This document shows positions 26,757 to 36,906 of a stretch of 64,000 bases of DNA, piece after piece (position 1 is the stretch's first letter; each line of letters opens with the position of its first letter). The notes under the pieces are model-generated. The model was given only the letters and a program-made list of their open reading frames with translations, had not been told where the DNA came from and ran no database searches. The DNA is from Clostridia bacterium (GTDB lineage: Bacteria > Bacillota > Clostridia > Oscillospirales > Acutalibacteraceae), in NCBI GenBank assembly GCA_017410195.1, contig JAFQRF010000023.1, positions 124,001-188,000 of the forward strand. Reading direction: 5' to 3'. The position numbers were made by a program, and so were the translations under genes.

Positions 26757-27299
26757 TTATTTTTCATATACTTCTCTTTTAAGAACTCCGATAAACGGAA
26801 GATTTCTGTATTTTTCGTCATAATCAAGACCGTAGCCGACAACGAATTCATCAGGAACTTCAGCACCCGAATAATCTGACCAAACATCATCTACAACTCT
26901 TCGTTCTGGTTTATCCAAAAGAGTACATATTTTCATACTTTTGGGATTTCTCGACATAAGAATGGACTTGATGTAGCTGAGGGTTTTTCCCGAATCGAGA
27001 ATATCCTCAACAATAAGAACGTCATAACCTTCAAGGTTTATATCAAGATCCTTAACAATTTTGACAACACCCGATGACTCTGTTTTATTCGCATAACTCG
27101 AAACACACATAAAATCAATTGCGCAGGGAACCTTTATTTCACGCATAAGGTCTGCCATAAAAATAACGGAGCCTTTAAGTATACTGACAAGAAGGAGGTT
27201 CTTGTCCTTATAATCCTCTGTTATCTGCGCACCGAGTTTTTTTACAATATCTTTTATAGTTTCTTCGCTGTAATATATTTTTTCAATATCATTAAGCAT
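26757..27299 (-). CDS. hpt: Hypoxanthine phosphoribosyltransferase
   Basis: 180 residues, normal size. It shows [17 protein letters not shown], the PRPP signature [14 protein letters not shown] near residues 93-106, and the C-terminal [19 protein letters not shown] typical of Hpt. It salvages hypoxanthine and guanine with PRPP. It sits between tilS and ftsH, as in Bacillus subtilis. Ribosome binding site GAAAGGAAAG. Confidence 0.95.
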   Translation of the reverse strand: MLNDIEKIYYSEETIKDIVKKLGAQITEDYKDKNLLLVSILKGSVIFMADLMREIKVPCAIDFMCVSSYANKTESSGVVKIVKDLDINLEGYDVLIVEDILDSGKTLSYIKSILMSRNPKSMKICTLLDKPERRVVDDVWSDYSGAEVPDEFVVGYGLDYDEKYRNLPFIGVLKREVYEK

Positions 27300-27325
27300 T
27301 TAACAGCTTTCCTTTCATACACCGT

Positions 27326-28621
27326 TTATCTTTTAACTCTGACAATCATAACATTTTCGGTTTTCTCGGTAACGGCAGCTCTTTTGTCAATTCCTATTCC
27401 TTCAAGAATGAGAAGTCCGTTATCATCGGCAATAACCGCAATCGAATCACGCTTTTCGGGAGGTACAGAAAGCTCATTAAAAAGCTTTTTTAATGATTTT
27501 GTGCAGTTACGCTTTGCGAGAGTTATCTTATCCCCCGCTTCACGGCATCTGACAAATACCTTTCCGTGTATTTTATCACAATCCAGATAATATTCCAAGT
27601 ACCGATTTGAAATGTTTTGTAAATTATTTATTTCCTTAATATTAACAATTTCCGTTTCAAGCTCAACGGAAGAAATACCGCTGCTTTCAGATGGAAAATC
27701 CAGAATTTCTTTCCTTACTCTCACGATAACTCCGCCGTTAATCTGAGTATTGCCGCCATTCTTTAAAAGAGCAATGATTTTTTCGAGCGAACGGTATTCC
27801 GGCGTAACTCCGGTGTTCATCTCGGTAATCATGATAAGAGCACGTTTCATAAGCGGCAAAGCTGCTTCGGACAGAATTTCCGTATCATATCCGCCGGCTT
27901 TTTCGGAGCTGCGTACCAGATCATGCGCAAGTGCATTCAGGAATGCTTCATCCTCGTTGAGTGAATTAATACACCTTGAAGCACAAGCCTCAAAAGACGG
28001 ATTGATTTGCTTTAACTGGGAAACAACATTGTGGCGGATTCTGTTTCTTGCATAAGAAACATCGGAATTGGTTTCATCGGTCACATATTCAATTGATTTT
28101 TCCTCGCAAAAAGCATTGATTTCATCTTTTGTGCATTCAATCAAAGGGCGGATTATATTATCTCTCACCGCAGGTATCGAGCAAAGCCCTCTTAACGAGC
28201 TTCCTCTTGCAAAATTAAAAAGAAAAGTTTCCGTTCTGTCGCTGAGATTATGAGCGGTTGCGATAATAACATTCTCACCGAACGAGTTAAAAAACTTATA
28301 TCTGACCTTTCTTCCGCACTCCTCAAAGCCCATACCGTTTTCTTTTGCTTCTGCGGCAACATCAGCTTTAAGAATATGACATTCAATCCCGTTTGAATTA
28401 CAAAAATCAGCAACAAATTTTTCATCTCTGTCCGCACTTTCGCCTCTCAGTCCGTGATTGACATGAGCGGCAATGAGTTTTATCCCGTAATCATCTTTAA
28501 TTGAGTTCAGAATGCTCAGAAGTGCCATTGAATCACTGCCGCCTGAAACGCCGACAACAACGGTTACGCCCTCGGAAAGCATATCATATTTGCCGATTAC
28601 GGATTTAACTTTATTAATCAT
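27326..28621 (-). CDS. tilS: tRNA(Ile)-lysidine synthetase
   Basis: 431 residues. N-terminal PP-loop ATPase with GVSGGSDSMALL (about residues 25-36), then HVNHGLRGESADRDE and ARNRIRHNVV, the usual TilS blocks, and a C-terminal domain with FVRCREAGDKITL. It modifies the wobble C of tRNA-Ile CAU to lysidine, which is essential. ATG 28621 is chosen because the product then begins just before the PP-loop, as in the family. It overlaps the dnaB stop by eight bases. An in-frame extension upstream would lie inside dnaB. Confidence 0.93.
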   Translation of the reverse strand: MINKVKSVIGKYDMLSEGVTVVVGVSGGSDSMALLSILNSIKDDYGIKLIAAHVNHGLRGESADRDEKFVADFCNSNGIECHILKADVAAEAKENGMGFEECGRKVRYKFFNSFGENVIIATAHNLSDRTETFLFNFARGSSLRGLCSIPAVRDNIIRPLIECTKDEINAFCEEKSIEYVTDETNSDVSYARNRIRHNVVSQLKQINPSFEACASRCINSLNEDEAFLNALAHDLVRSSEKAGGYDTEILSEAALPLMKRALIMITEMNTGVTPEYRSLEKIIALLKNGGNTQINGGVIVRVRKEILDFPSESSGISSVELETEIVNIKEINNLQNISNRYLEYYLDCDKIHGKVFVRCREAGDKITLAKRNCTKSLKKLFNELSVPPEKRDSIAVIADDNGLLILEGIGIDKRAAVTEKTENVMIVRVKR

Positions 28622-29999
28622 CGTGAATTTTCTCCAGCTGAAGGAAAAGCGTATGTTCACCGTCGAACGCAAACTGAACTGTTCCCGTTTCACCGTGACG
28701 GTTTTTTACAACGATAACTTCCGCAAGATTTGCTTCTTCTGCCGCTGTGCCGTCATCAGCACCGTCATCGTCTTTTTCTCCCTTGTAATAATCGGGTCTG
28801 TAAAGCATCATAACGATATCGGCATCCTGCTCGATTGAACCCGATTCACGAAGGTCTGAAAGCTGCGGTCTATGAGACTTTCCTCTGCCCTCCGTGCCTC
28901 TCGAAAGCTGTGCACAGCATATAATCGGAATGTTAAGGTCCTTCGCCATCATCTTGAGATTTCTTGTAATCTCGCTGACTTCCTGAACACGGTTTTCGGT
29001 GCGAGTGCTGCCCTTGATAAGACCGAGATAGTCAATTATAACGCAGTCAACACCGCCTAAACGCCTTGTTTTGGCTTTCATTTCGGGAACGGTTATGCTT
29101 GAAGTATCATCAAAATAAAGCTCACAGTCATTAAGCGCACTCGTTGCCATACCGAGTCTTATCCACTCATCCTGAGAAATATTGCCGTTTCTCATCTTCA
29201 TGCTGGAAACTCTCGCTTCCGTACCGAGAACTCTCATTGCAAGCTGTTCCTTTGTCATTTCAAGAGAAAAGAACAGAACCTTTCTTTTACCGATTGCCGA
29301 AACATTTCGGGCAAGGTTGAGAGCGAAGCTTGTTTTACCCATTGCGGGACGGGCGCCGATAAGAATAAGGTCGGAACGGTTAAGACCGGTCAAAACCTTA
29401 TCAAGGTCAGAATAACCCGTGGTATAGCCTTTATATAAGTCTTTATCTTCTCCTGTGATTTTCTTAAGGGTATCATAAACATTATTAACGATGATATCCT
29501 TAAGCTTTGAGGGAGCATTTGTTGTTTTACCCTGACGGATGTTGTAGATTTTCTGCTCTGCATTATCAAGCAGGGTATCCGCAGTTTCTTCCTGAGCAAC
29601 AGCACTCTCGATGGTTTCGCTTGAAATACCGATAAGAGTCCGCATATAGAACTTTTCTCTGACAATTTTTGCATACATTTCAACATTCTCTGTTGAAGGA
29701 ACCATCTGGGCAAGCTCAAAAAGATAGTTTCTGCCCGAACCGTTATCATAAACACCCTGCTGAACCAGCAAATCCAGAACAACAAGAGGGTCAATGATTT
29801 TTCCTGATGCATCAATGGTTATCATTGCTGCAAAAATCGCCGAATGCTGAGGAAGATAGAACGCTTCCGGGCTTATATATACCGCCGCCTGCGAAAGACA
29901 CGAAGGGTCAACAAGAATGCTTCCGAGCACCGCCTGCTCCGCCTCTGCGCTGAACGGCATCTGAATATTATCTAAAGATAACAAACTGTTGTCTGCCAT
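28614..29999 (-). CDS. dnaB: Replicative DNA helicase
   Basis: 461 residues. N-terminal DnaB domain (MPFSAEAEQAVLGSILVD), linker, then RecA-like motor with Walker A GARPAMGKTSFALNLA and later blocks (VIIDYLGLI; SHRPQLSDLRESGSIEQDADIV). It unwinds DNA as a hexamer ahead of the fork. It lies 24 bases after rplI, an order conserved in Firmicutes (gdpP-rplI-dnaB). No intein seen. Confidence 0.96.
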   Translation of the reverse strand: MADNSLLSLDNIQMPFSAEAEQAVLGSILVDPSCLSQAAVYISPEAFYLPQHSAIFAAMITIDASGKIIDPLVVLDLLVQQGVYDNGSGRNYLFELAQMVPSTENVEMYAKIVREKFYMRTLIGISSETIESAVAQEETADTLLDNAEQKIYNIRQGKTTNAPSKLKDIIVNNVYDTLKKITGEDKDLYKGYTTGYSDLDKVLTGLNRSDLILIGARPAMGKTSFALNLARNVSAIGKRKVLFFSLEMTKEQLAMRVLGTEARVSSMKMRNGNISQDEWIRLGMATSALNDCELYFDDTSSITVPEMKAKTRRLGGVDCVIIDYLGLIKGSTRTENRVQEVSEITRNLKMMAKDLNIPIICCAQLSRGTEGRGKSHRPQLSDLRESGSIEQDADIVMMLYRPDYYKGEKDDDGADDGTAAEEANLAEVIVVKNRHGETGTVQFAFDGEHTLFLQLEKIHDD

Positions 30000-30023
30000 T
30001 TTAATTCTCCGTTCGGAATTTTA

Positions 30024-30464
30024 TTATTCTGCAACCATAACAAACATTGATGCGGATATGCCGTTATAGAGCTTTACTTCAACGGGATATGTGCCGAAGG
30101 ATTTGATATCCTCGACTGCTACCTTGCGCTTGTCAAGTTCAAGTCCGAACTGCTTTGAGATTGCTGCGGCAACGTCCTTTGATGTTACCGAGCCGAAGAG
30201 CTTACCGTTTGCGCCTGCCTTTGCAGAAAGCTTAACCGTCTTGCCTTCAATTTTTGCGGCACTTGCTTTTGCAGCTGCAATTTCGGTTTCGATGCGGTGC
30301 TTTTCGGCAGCCTCTCTGTTTTTAAGCTCGCTCATTGCCTGAGCGTTTGCTTCCATTGCAAGCTTTCTGGGGAAAAGGAAGTTTCTTGCATATCCGTCGG
30401 ATGTATTTACAAGCTCACCTTTTTTTCCGAGACCTTTAACGTCCTGTGTTAAAACTACTTTCAT
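30024..30464 (-). CDS. rplI: 50S ribosomal protein L9
   Basis: 146 residues. Starts [19 protein letters not shown] and has the loop [17 protein letters not shown], both diagnostic. The long central helix is Ala/Lys/Glu-rich, followed by a C-terminal domain ([14 protein letters not shown]). Ribosome binding site AAGGAG. It is between gdpP and dnaB. Confidence 0.97.
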   Translation of the reverse strand: MKVVLTQDVKGLGKKGELVNTSDGYARNFLFPRKLAMEANAQAMSELKNREAAEKHRIETEIAAAKASAAKIEGKTVKLSAKAGANGKLFGSVTSKDVAAAISKQFGLELDKRKVAVEDIKSFGTYPVEVKLYNGISASMFVMVAE

Positions 30465-30478
30465 TTTTGTATATCTCC

Positions 30479-32443
30479 TTATTTATTTTCAAAAAAATCT
30501 TTAATTGCGTTTTCAAGCGCCGCTCTCGCCTTTCTCATGTCATACCCTTTAAGCTGACACGCCGCCATCGTCTGATGGCCTCCGCCGCCGAGCGACTCCA
30601 TGATAACCTGAACATTTATTTCACCGAAGCTTCTTGCGGAAATATTTACCGCTCCCGCATTTTCAAACATAACGAAAGATGCTTTTATATTATTTACCTT
30701 CAAAAGTTCATCCGCCGCCTGAGCGGAAATAACTCTTATATCCTTTGAAGTGAAATCCGCAATTGCGATTGCACACTTCATAAAGCTTTCAGCCGAAGAT
30801 ATAACGGCAGTTCTCTGCTTATTCATTTCAAGAGTATTCGCAAACAGCCTCTTGACCTTAACCGTATCAGCATTTTTATCCTTAAGGAATGCGGCTGCCT
30901 CGAAGGTTCTTACACCTGTACCGATAACAAAATCCTTTGTATCAAGCATAATGCCTGCAAGCAAAGCTTCGGCAACGGTTGAGCTTATTTCGATTTCGGG
31001 ATTGATATACTGGAGAAGCTCAGTCACCATTTCACAGGTTGAAGAAGCTCCCGGGTCATGGTGGAATATAAGTGCATTTTCGATATCCGTAACCGCTCTT
31101 CTGTGATGGTCAATAATAACCCTTGTTTCAGCTTTCTCGTATAGCTTCGGGAATTCAACAAAGCTTTCGATATGGGTATCAACAACAATCAGCAGGGTCT
31201 TCTTTGTCATAAGCTCAAGAGCATATTCCTGATTTATGATTATATCGCCCATATTTTCGCTGTCAAGCTTTTCAATAAGAGTACCCGCGAGAGTCTTTTT
31301 TCTGTCAGTTGCAATAAAAACGGGAATATCAAAACTCTGTGCCGCACATACAAGACCGACTGCCGCACCGATTGCATCAAGGTCGGTAAACGAATGACCC
31401 ATAAGGATAACGTTGCTGCTTGACTTCATAAGCTCTGCAAGCGTTGAACCGACTATTCTGCTCTTTACCTTATTGCGCTTTTCAGCACTCTTTGAAACAC
31501 CGCCGATATAATCGTAGCCGTCCTGAGTGCGTATTGCAACCTGGTCACCGCCTCTGCCGAGAGCCATTTCAAGAGCTTTTCTTGATTTCTTTTCGCATGA
31601 TTTGATATTATCGCCCGATGAAACACCGATTGAAAGAGTTACTCCCGTTTTTTTGCCTTTATACTCATAGCCTCTGACAGTTTCAAGAACGGAAAACTTA
31701 TCTTCAATCATGCGGTTGATATTTTTCTTTTCAGTGATAATCAGATACCTGTCATCGCCGATTTTCTTGAGAAAGCTGTCATAGGATTCCGACCAGTTAT
31801 CCATCGCCGCCTCAACCTGACTTCGGATTTCGGTTTTCTCGCTGTCCCTGAAATCATTTCTCGAATCGTCAAGATTATCCATTTCAATCATAACGGCATA
31901 AGGCAAGGTGTTATGATATTCTATCTCGGTTTTCTTGAGCCTTGTATTATCGAGAAAATAGAGTCCGCAGTATGCATCACCGCCTGACTGATAAGGCACG
32001 GGATATACGGAATAATATCTTCCGTCAACCGAAACGCAGGTTTCCTCGGAATGCATGATTGAGTCAATGTCCATTCCGTTTGCAAACTTTTCAATTTTAT
32101 CAGTCTGAGTTATTTCTCCGCATGAAATCTCATTGAAAAACAAATCACTGCACCATTTTATGTATCCCTTTCCGTCACATACCGCAACGGGGAAAGGGAA
32201 GGCGGAAAGAACCTTTTGGTCCGTAAAATCGAGCTTTTTAGAAGTCTTTATAATAAATCTTTTGTATCTGTTTTTGGCGGTTACCGCTCTGTAAACAACA
32301 ATAACACACACAATCAAAAAAGCAATGCACTCCGCAATTGCAAGGCGCGGCTCAACAAAAACGGTCATGGCAATAAAAGCCGCAGAAATACCCGCAATAA
32401 GGCAGATTATCAAGCTGTCATACCAAAAACCTTTGAATTTCAT
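30479..32443 (-). CDS. gdpP: Cyclic-di-AMP phosphodiesterase GdpP
   Basis: 654 residues. Two N-terminal membrane helices, a PAS-like domain, a degenerate GGDEF domain (about residues 170-300, no GGDEF motif) and a C-terminal DHH/DHHA1 phosphodiesterase. The DHH motifs are visible: [31 protein letters not shown], and [10 protein letters not shown] near the end. It hydrolyses c-di-AMP, the product of the CdaA at the left edge of the window. It abuts rnj directly (zero gap) and precedes rplI by 14 bases. Confidence 0.95.
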   Translation of the reverse strand: MKFKGFWYDSLIICLIAGISAAFIAMTVFVEPRLAIAECIAFLIVCVIVVYRAVTAKNRYKRFIIKTSKKLDFTDQKVLSAFPFPVAVCDGKGYIKWCSDLFFNEISCGEITQTDKIEKFANGMDIDSIMHSEETCVSVDGRYYSVYPVPYQSGGDAYCGLYFLDNTRLKKTEIEYHNTLPYAVMIEMDNLDDSRNDFRDSEKTEIRSQVEAAMDNWSESYDSFLKKIGDDRYLIITEKKNINRMIEDKFSVLETVRGYEYKGKKTGVTLSIGVSSGDNIKSCEKKSRKALEMALGRGGDQVAIRTQDGYDYIGGVSKSAEKRNKVKSRIVGSTLAELMKSSSNVILMGHSFTDLDAIGAAVGLVCAAQSFDIPVFIATDRKKTLAGTLIEKLDSENMGDIIINQEYALELMTKKTLLIVVDTHIESFVEFPKLYEKAETRVIIDHHRRAVTDIENALIFHHDPGASSTCEMVTELLQYINPEIEISSTVAEALLAGIMLDTKDFVIGTGVRTFEAAAFLKDKNADTVKVKRLFANTLEMNKQRTAVISSAESFMKCAIAIADFTSKDIRVISAQAADELLKVNNIKASFVMFENAGAVNISARSFGEINVQVIMESLGGGGHQTMAACQLKGYDMRKARAALENAIKDFFENK

Positions 32444-34303
32444 TTAAACCTCCATTATAATCGGAAGAATCATCGGGCTTCTCTTTGTTTTTTCATAAAC
32501 AAAATGAGAAACGGAATCTCTGAGCTTTCCTTTGATGGCATTTATATCCGTGATATTGTTATAGTAACAGTTTTCGAGAGACTTTTCGGCAACCTTGCGA
32601 GCCTGAGCAATAAGCTCCTCCGCCTCTTTGACATAAACAAAGCCTCTTGACACTACCTCGGGACCTGCAATAAGCTGACCCGTTTCGTAGTCAACCGAAG
32701 CGGTCACGACAATAATACCATCCTGACCGAGATGCTTTCTGTCACGAAGAACAACGCTGCCGACATCACCGACGCCGTAACCGTCAACAAAAATTTTACC
32801 CGCAGGCACAGCCGCACCGCTCTTAATTGAGCTGTGATTGATTTCGGCAACATATCCGTTATCGGCAATAAAAATGTTGTCCTTGGGAATACCCATACCC
32901 TCTGCAAGCATTGCGTGCTTACGAAGATGCTTCTGTTCACCGTGAACGGGAATAAAATACTGAGGCTTGACAAGTCCCATAATAAGCTTCAGCTCTTCCT
33001 GACAAGCATGACCCGAAACGTGAACGTCATACATCTTTTCATAAATAACCTCCGCACCGAGCTTGAGAAGCTCATTGACAACCTTACCGACGGTTTTTTC
33101 GTTACCGGGAATGGGTGTTGCGGAAATGATAACATAGTCATTGGGGCAGATTTCAACCTTTCTGTGGTCGGAAAATGCCATTCTCGAAAGAGCGGACATC
33201 GGCTCGCCCTGACTGCCGGTGGTAATAATAACAATCTGTTCTGCAGGATATTTATTGATTAAATCCGCATTGATAAGAACATTTTCGGGGATATTGAGAT
33301 ATCCGAGCTGTGCGCTGATATTGACAACATTTTCAAGGCTTCTGCCCATAATTGCAACCTTTCTGCCGAGAGAGCTTGCAACATTGATAATCTGCTGGAC
33401 TCTGTGGATATTTGAAGCAAAGGTTGCAACAATGATTCTGCTTCTTCCTGCTTTTCTGAACAGCACTTCAAACGATTCGCCGACCTTGCGTTCACTTTCG
33501 GTATAGCCCGGTCTTTCCGCATTGGTCGAATCAGAAAGAAGAGCAAGAACGCCTTCGTTACCGAGCTGAGCAAATCTCGAAAGATCAATCATTCCGCCGT
33601 CAATAGGGGTACTGTCAACTTTAAAGTCACCCGTCTGGATTATAGTTCCGCAGCCGCATTTGATTGCAAGAGCAATGGCATCGGGAATAGAATGGTTGAC
33701 GTGAATTGCTTCAACCGAAAATCCGCCGAGTTCAACAACATCTCCCGGTGCGATTTCATAAAGCTTTGCGCTGCTGAGAAGACCGTGTTCCTTAAGCTTA
33801 CCTTGAATAAGACCGATTGTAAGCTTTGTACCGTAAACGGGAATATTGGCTGTTTTAAGCAGATATGCAAGACCGCCGATATGGTCTTCGTGACCGTGAG
33901 TAATCACGATACCCCTAATTTTATCAAGATTTTTCTCGACATAAGTGAAATCGGGAATAACAAGGTCAACGCCGAGCATTTCGGGGTCGGGAAAAGCAAG
34001 ACCGCAGTCAACAAGGAACATATCGTTTTCGTACTCATAAAGAGTCATATTTTTGCCGACTTCATTAAGTCCGCCGAGAAAAGCAATTTTAACGGGGGTC
34101 TCCTGAGCCTTTCTGTACTTCTTTGCAGAGCCGTTTCTTGATTTTGAATAACCTCTCTGCTGTTTTTTTCCGGACTGAAAACGTCTGTTTTTCTGCTGAG
34201 CTTTTGCTGCAGTGTCTTTGGCAGACTTATCCTTCTGAGTTTTTTCCTTTGTATTCTTTTCTTTTGTGATTTTTTCTTTTTGCTTATTGTTTTTTTTCTG
34301 CAT
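32444..34303 (-). CDS. rnj: Ribonuclease J
   Basis: 619 residues. The first ~65 are almost entirely Lys, Glu, Gln and Arg, a disordered basic extension. Then comes the beta-lactamase/beta-CASP core: FLGGLNEVGKNMTLYEY, metal motif THGHEDHIGGL, QTGDFKVDSTPIDGG, GSQGEPMSALSRMAF, and PVHGEQKHLRKHAMLAE. RNase J combines endonuclease and 5'-3' exonuclease activity in mRNA decay and rRNA maturation. It is preceded by a strong promoter (34389-34417) and leads the gdpP-rplI-dnaB-tilS-hpt-ftsH cluster. Confidence 0.95.
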   Translation of the reverse strand: MQKKNNKQKEKITKEKNTKEKTQKDKSAKDTAAKAQQKNRRFQSGKKQQRGYSKSRNGSAKKYRKAQETPVKIAFLGGLNEVGKNMTLYEYENDMFLVDCGLAFPDPEMLGVDLVIPDFTYVEKNLDKIRGIVITHGHEDHIGGLAYLLKTANIPVYGTKLTIGLIQGKLKEHGLLSSAKLYEIAPGDVVELGGFSVEAIHVNHSIPDAIALAIKCGCGTIIQTGDFKVDSTPIDGGMIDLSRFAQLGNEGVLALLSDSTNAERPGYTESERKVGESFEVLFRKAGRSRIIVATFASNIHRVQQIINVASSLGRKVAIMGRSLENVVNISAQLGYLNIPENVLINADLINKYPAEQIVIITTGSQGEPMSALSRMAFSDHRKVEICPNDYVIISATPIPGNEKTVGKVVNELLKLGAEVIYEKMYDVHVSGHACQEELKLIMGLVKPQYFIPVHGEQKHLRKHAMLAEGMGIPKDNIFIADNGYVAEINHSSIKSGAAVPAGKIFVDGYGVGDVGSVVLRDRKHLGQDGIIVVTASVDYETGQLIAGPEVVSRGFVYVKEAEELIAQARKVAEKSLENCYYNNITDINAIKGKLRDSVSHFVYEKTKRSPMILPIIMEV

Positions 34304-34388
34304 GATTTCTCCAATCTCAAATAAAATTAATATATTAAATTGAGTTAAAATTATGTTTTTGCGGAGCAGTACTCCTGCCCCACAGTAT

Positions 34389-34417
34389 ATATTATCCTTT
34401 TACAAATCCAATGTCAA
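34389..34417 (-). promoter_or_regulatory. Strong SigA-type promoter of the rnj cluster
   Basis: Minus strand TTGACA (34412-34417), 17-base spacer, TAATAT (34389-34394). The ~80-base leader contains a small GC-rich hairpin (GGAG/CTCC, about 34355-34367) before an A/T-rich stretch and the start codon. Confidence 0.72.
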
Positions 34418-34451
34418 GTTTTTACAGTATTAATTTATAAAAATTTTATAT

Positions 34452-36776
34452 CTATATATTCTGCTTTTGCTTGATTTCGGCTGCAGATTCAATTATATCC
34501 TCGATGTCGGTGCAAAGCTCATTTGCCGCTTCCATTGTATCCGCTTCCGCAAGAATTTTTACTCTTTCTCCGCCTCTTTCGGGAATTATCAAAAGTCTTC
34601 CGCTGTCACGCACAAGTCTTATTCCTTCGAAATCATTTCTGATGCTTATTTTTTCTTCTCCGACAAGCGATGATAAATCCGTCGGTGAAAATGATATGGG
34701 AACGGATTTTCTGACAATGTATTTTTCGGGAATTTCCGAAACAAGTTCATCAAGACTCATTTCACGCTCTTTCATTACAGAAAGAAGCTTTACCGCAAGA
34801 AAAAGCCCGTCACGGACAAAAATCTGTTTTGCAGCAAGACGCCTTGCCGCAGAATCGGAATTATCCGCAGGAGTGCTGAGATACCTGAAAGCTTTTCTTC
34901 CGCAGCTTTCTGCAAGCGAATCAAGAAATGCGGGTGCATCGTAAGGAACGGAGATATCCCTGCCGTTTTTCATTTCATTAAAACAGCACACTGCAAGAAG
35001 CTTTTCATAGCCGATATTTCCGTTTTCAGTCTGTGCCGTAATATGCATTCCCGTTGAATCCGCATCAAAAATAAGATCTTCGCTCTCGTGCGCACCAAGC
35101 CTCGAAGCACTGTTTTCCAGAAGAATTCTGATGCTTTCGTTTTCGCTTCGGAAGGTTACACCGATTCCCTGCAAACCGTAAGGTGCCTGCTTAAAAAGCT
35201 CCTGACTGTAGAGAAGCTTTACGCTTGACATATCAGAAATTTCTTTGACCTCATTCTCTGCAATCTCTCTGAATTCTCCCCTTGAAATTCCGCTTTCTAT
35301 TTCACGCTCAAAAAATCTCGGAATGGAAAGCCCTCCCTCTCCGCAGATTTTAACCGTTCGTTCATCTCTACCGCTTATAAACAAACCTGCACCCAATCCG
35401 CAGAAATTAACAAGAAAATTCAGCTGTGACTCAAAGCATTCGCCGAAATCCCAAACCGTGCTGCCGCTTCCTGAAAGTCCCGCCGTTATTGCAAGCTGCA
35501 TTACTCCCGCCGTTTTGGAACCGTCATTTGCAACACCGGTTTTCCTGCCGTTTCTCGTGTTTCCGACAGCTGCACCGAGCCTTACGCACGTCTCTGCGTT
35601 AAGTCTTGCACCATTCTTTTCGTTGATGCCGTTTTCACCAAGCATTTCCGATTTCACGCTGCCGTATTTGACATTTGACGATACGTTTGATCCGCAACCG
35701 ACGATTTTCCCGGGCCACACAAGAACACCCGGCATCAGACTCGCATCCTCGCCTATTACACTTCCCGAACCTGCAACGCTGTTTTCATACATTGCCGCTC
35801 TTTTTTTCAAAGCCGCACCCGAACATACAAGCGCACCCGTAACGGATGCACCTGCAGCAAGCCAGCTGTTTTCGAGAATGACCGAATGCTTTACTTTTGC
35901 GTTTTTTCCGATATAGCAGTTATCGTCTGTAACAGCGTAAGGTCCGATTACCGCTCCGTCTTCAATTTCAACATTGCTTCCGATATATACGGGAGGAACG
36001 ATTGCATAGTCACCGTCCGGTAATCCGTTTTTTGTGTAAACCCCTCCTGCCGTCGGATTCAAAGAAACATTTATTTTTCCGTCAAACATGTCACGCTGGC
36101 ATTTAAGATATGCCTCAACATTTCCGATATCGCACCAATAACCGTCGGTATGATAACAAAAAACCGGCATATCCCTTTCAAGCATCAGCGGAAACAAGTC
36201 AGAAGCAAAATCATATTTTTTTCCGTTCGGAATAAGGTCAAGGCACTCGGGATTTATGATGTATACACCCGTATTCGCAAGGCTGCTGATTGCCTGATTC
36301 CACGCAGGTTTTTCTATGAATCCGACAACTCTGTTATGCTCCCCGACTTTTATTACTCCGTATTCTCTCGGGTCGGGCGCATCGGTTGCAACAATGGTTA
36401 TTTTTGCATTGCTTGCTTTATGAAAAAGCATGATTTTTTCCAAATCAAAGTCGCACATTGCATCTCCGCTGATAACAACAAAAGGTTCTTTAAACCCTGC
36501 CGCCGCATTTTTCACGCTCCCGGCTGTTCCGAGCGGTTCATCTTCTTTAATGAATCTGATATTCATATTTTTATAGCTGTATTCATAATTCTTCTCGACC
36601 GCATGCGGCATGTAGCCGAGAGTCACAGCCGCATCGGTTACTCCGTTCATGCAAAGCAAATCAAAAATATATTCAAGAACGGGTTTGCCGAGAATTTTTG
36701 CCATAGGCTTCGGAAGAGTGCATGTAAGCGGTCTGAGTCGTTTTCCTTCTCCGCCTGCCATAATCACTGCTTTCAT
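34452..36776 (-). CDS. Sugar-1-phosphate nucleotidyltransferase fused to degenerate phosphomannomutase domain
   Basis: 774 residues. The N-terminal ~235 are a nucleotidyltransferase (MKAVIMAGGEGKRLRPLT; VVISGDAMCDFDLE; GFIEKPAW). Residues about 250-380 are a left-handed hexapeptide repeat. The rest follows a phosphohexomutase layout but lacks its key residues: no TASHNP-type phosphoserine loop (FISGRDERTVKI at the matching place) and IFDADSTGMHI instead of a DGDxDR metal loop. Known relatives are labelled mannose-1-phosphate guanylyltransferase. It likely makes an NDP-sugar for surface polymers; the mutase half may be structural or regulatory. ATG 36776 has AAAGGA; the in-frame upstream extension is not used. 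Confidence 0.85.
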   Translation of the reverse strand: MKAVIMAGGEGKRLRPLTCTLPKPMAKILGKPVLEYIFDLLCMNGVTDAAVTLGYMPHAVEKNYEYSYKNMNIRFIKEDEPLGTAGSVKNAAAGFKEPFVVISGDAMCDFDLEKIMLFHKASNAKITIVATDAPDPREYGVIKVGEHNRVVGFIEKPAWNQAISSLANTGVYIINPECLDLIPNGKKYDFASDLFPLMLERDMPVFCYHTDGYWCDIGNVEAYLKCQRDMFDGKINVSLNPTAGGVYTKNGLPDGDYAIVPPVYIGSNVEIEDGAVIGPYAVTDDNCYIGKNAKVKHSVILENSWLAAGASVTGALVCSGAALKKRAAMYENSVAGSGSVIGEDASLMPGVLVWPGKIVGCGSNVSSNVKYGSVKSEMLGENGINEKNGARLNAETCVRLGAAVGNTRNGRKTGVANDGSKTAGVMQLAITAGLSGSGSTVWDFGECFESQLNFLVNFCGLGAGLFISGRDERTVKICGEGGLSIPRFFEREIESGISRGEFREIAENEVKEISDMSSVKLLYSQELFKQAPYGLQGIGVTFRSENESIRILLENSASRLGAHESEDLIFDADSTGMHITAQTENGNIGYEKLLAVCCFNEMKNGRDISVPYDAPAFLDSLAESCGRKAFRYLSTPADNSDSAARRLAAKQIFVRDGLFLAVKLLSVMKEREMSLDELVSEIPEKYIVRKSVPISFSPTDLSSLVGEEKISIRNDFEGIRLVRDSGRLLIIPERGGERVKILAEADTMEAANELCTDIEDIIESAAEIKQKQNI

Positions 36777-36846
36777 AAAAATCATTCCTTTCAGATTTCT
36801 CTGAAATATTATTGGCAAATTATATGAGAAATAACCGAAATATATC

Positions 36847-36875
36847 TTGTTTGAAAGCAAAAACAATGTTATAAT
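36847..36875 (+). promoter_or_regulatory. SigA-type promoter of rnhA
   Basis: TTGTTT (36847-36852), 17-base spacer, TATAAT (36870-36875), 32 bases before the ATG. Confidence 0.65.
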
Positions 36876-36906
36876 TACTTTAGAATAATTTTCACGGAGA
36901 TTAAAT

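Noticed and set aside
35245..35916. 223-codon plus-strand frame
   Set aside because: Antisense shadow of the mutase-like half of the fusion gene; low-complexity Ser/Pro-rich translation.
36150..36827. 225-codon plus-strand frame
   Set aside because: Antisense to the nucleotidyltransferase gene; no ribosome binding site or recognisable domain.
36777..36866. N-terminal extension of the nucleotidyltransferase fusion
   Set aside because: The family starts at MKAVIMAGG with AAAGGA upstream; the extra stretch is the promoter region.
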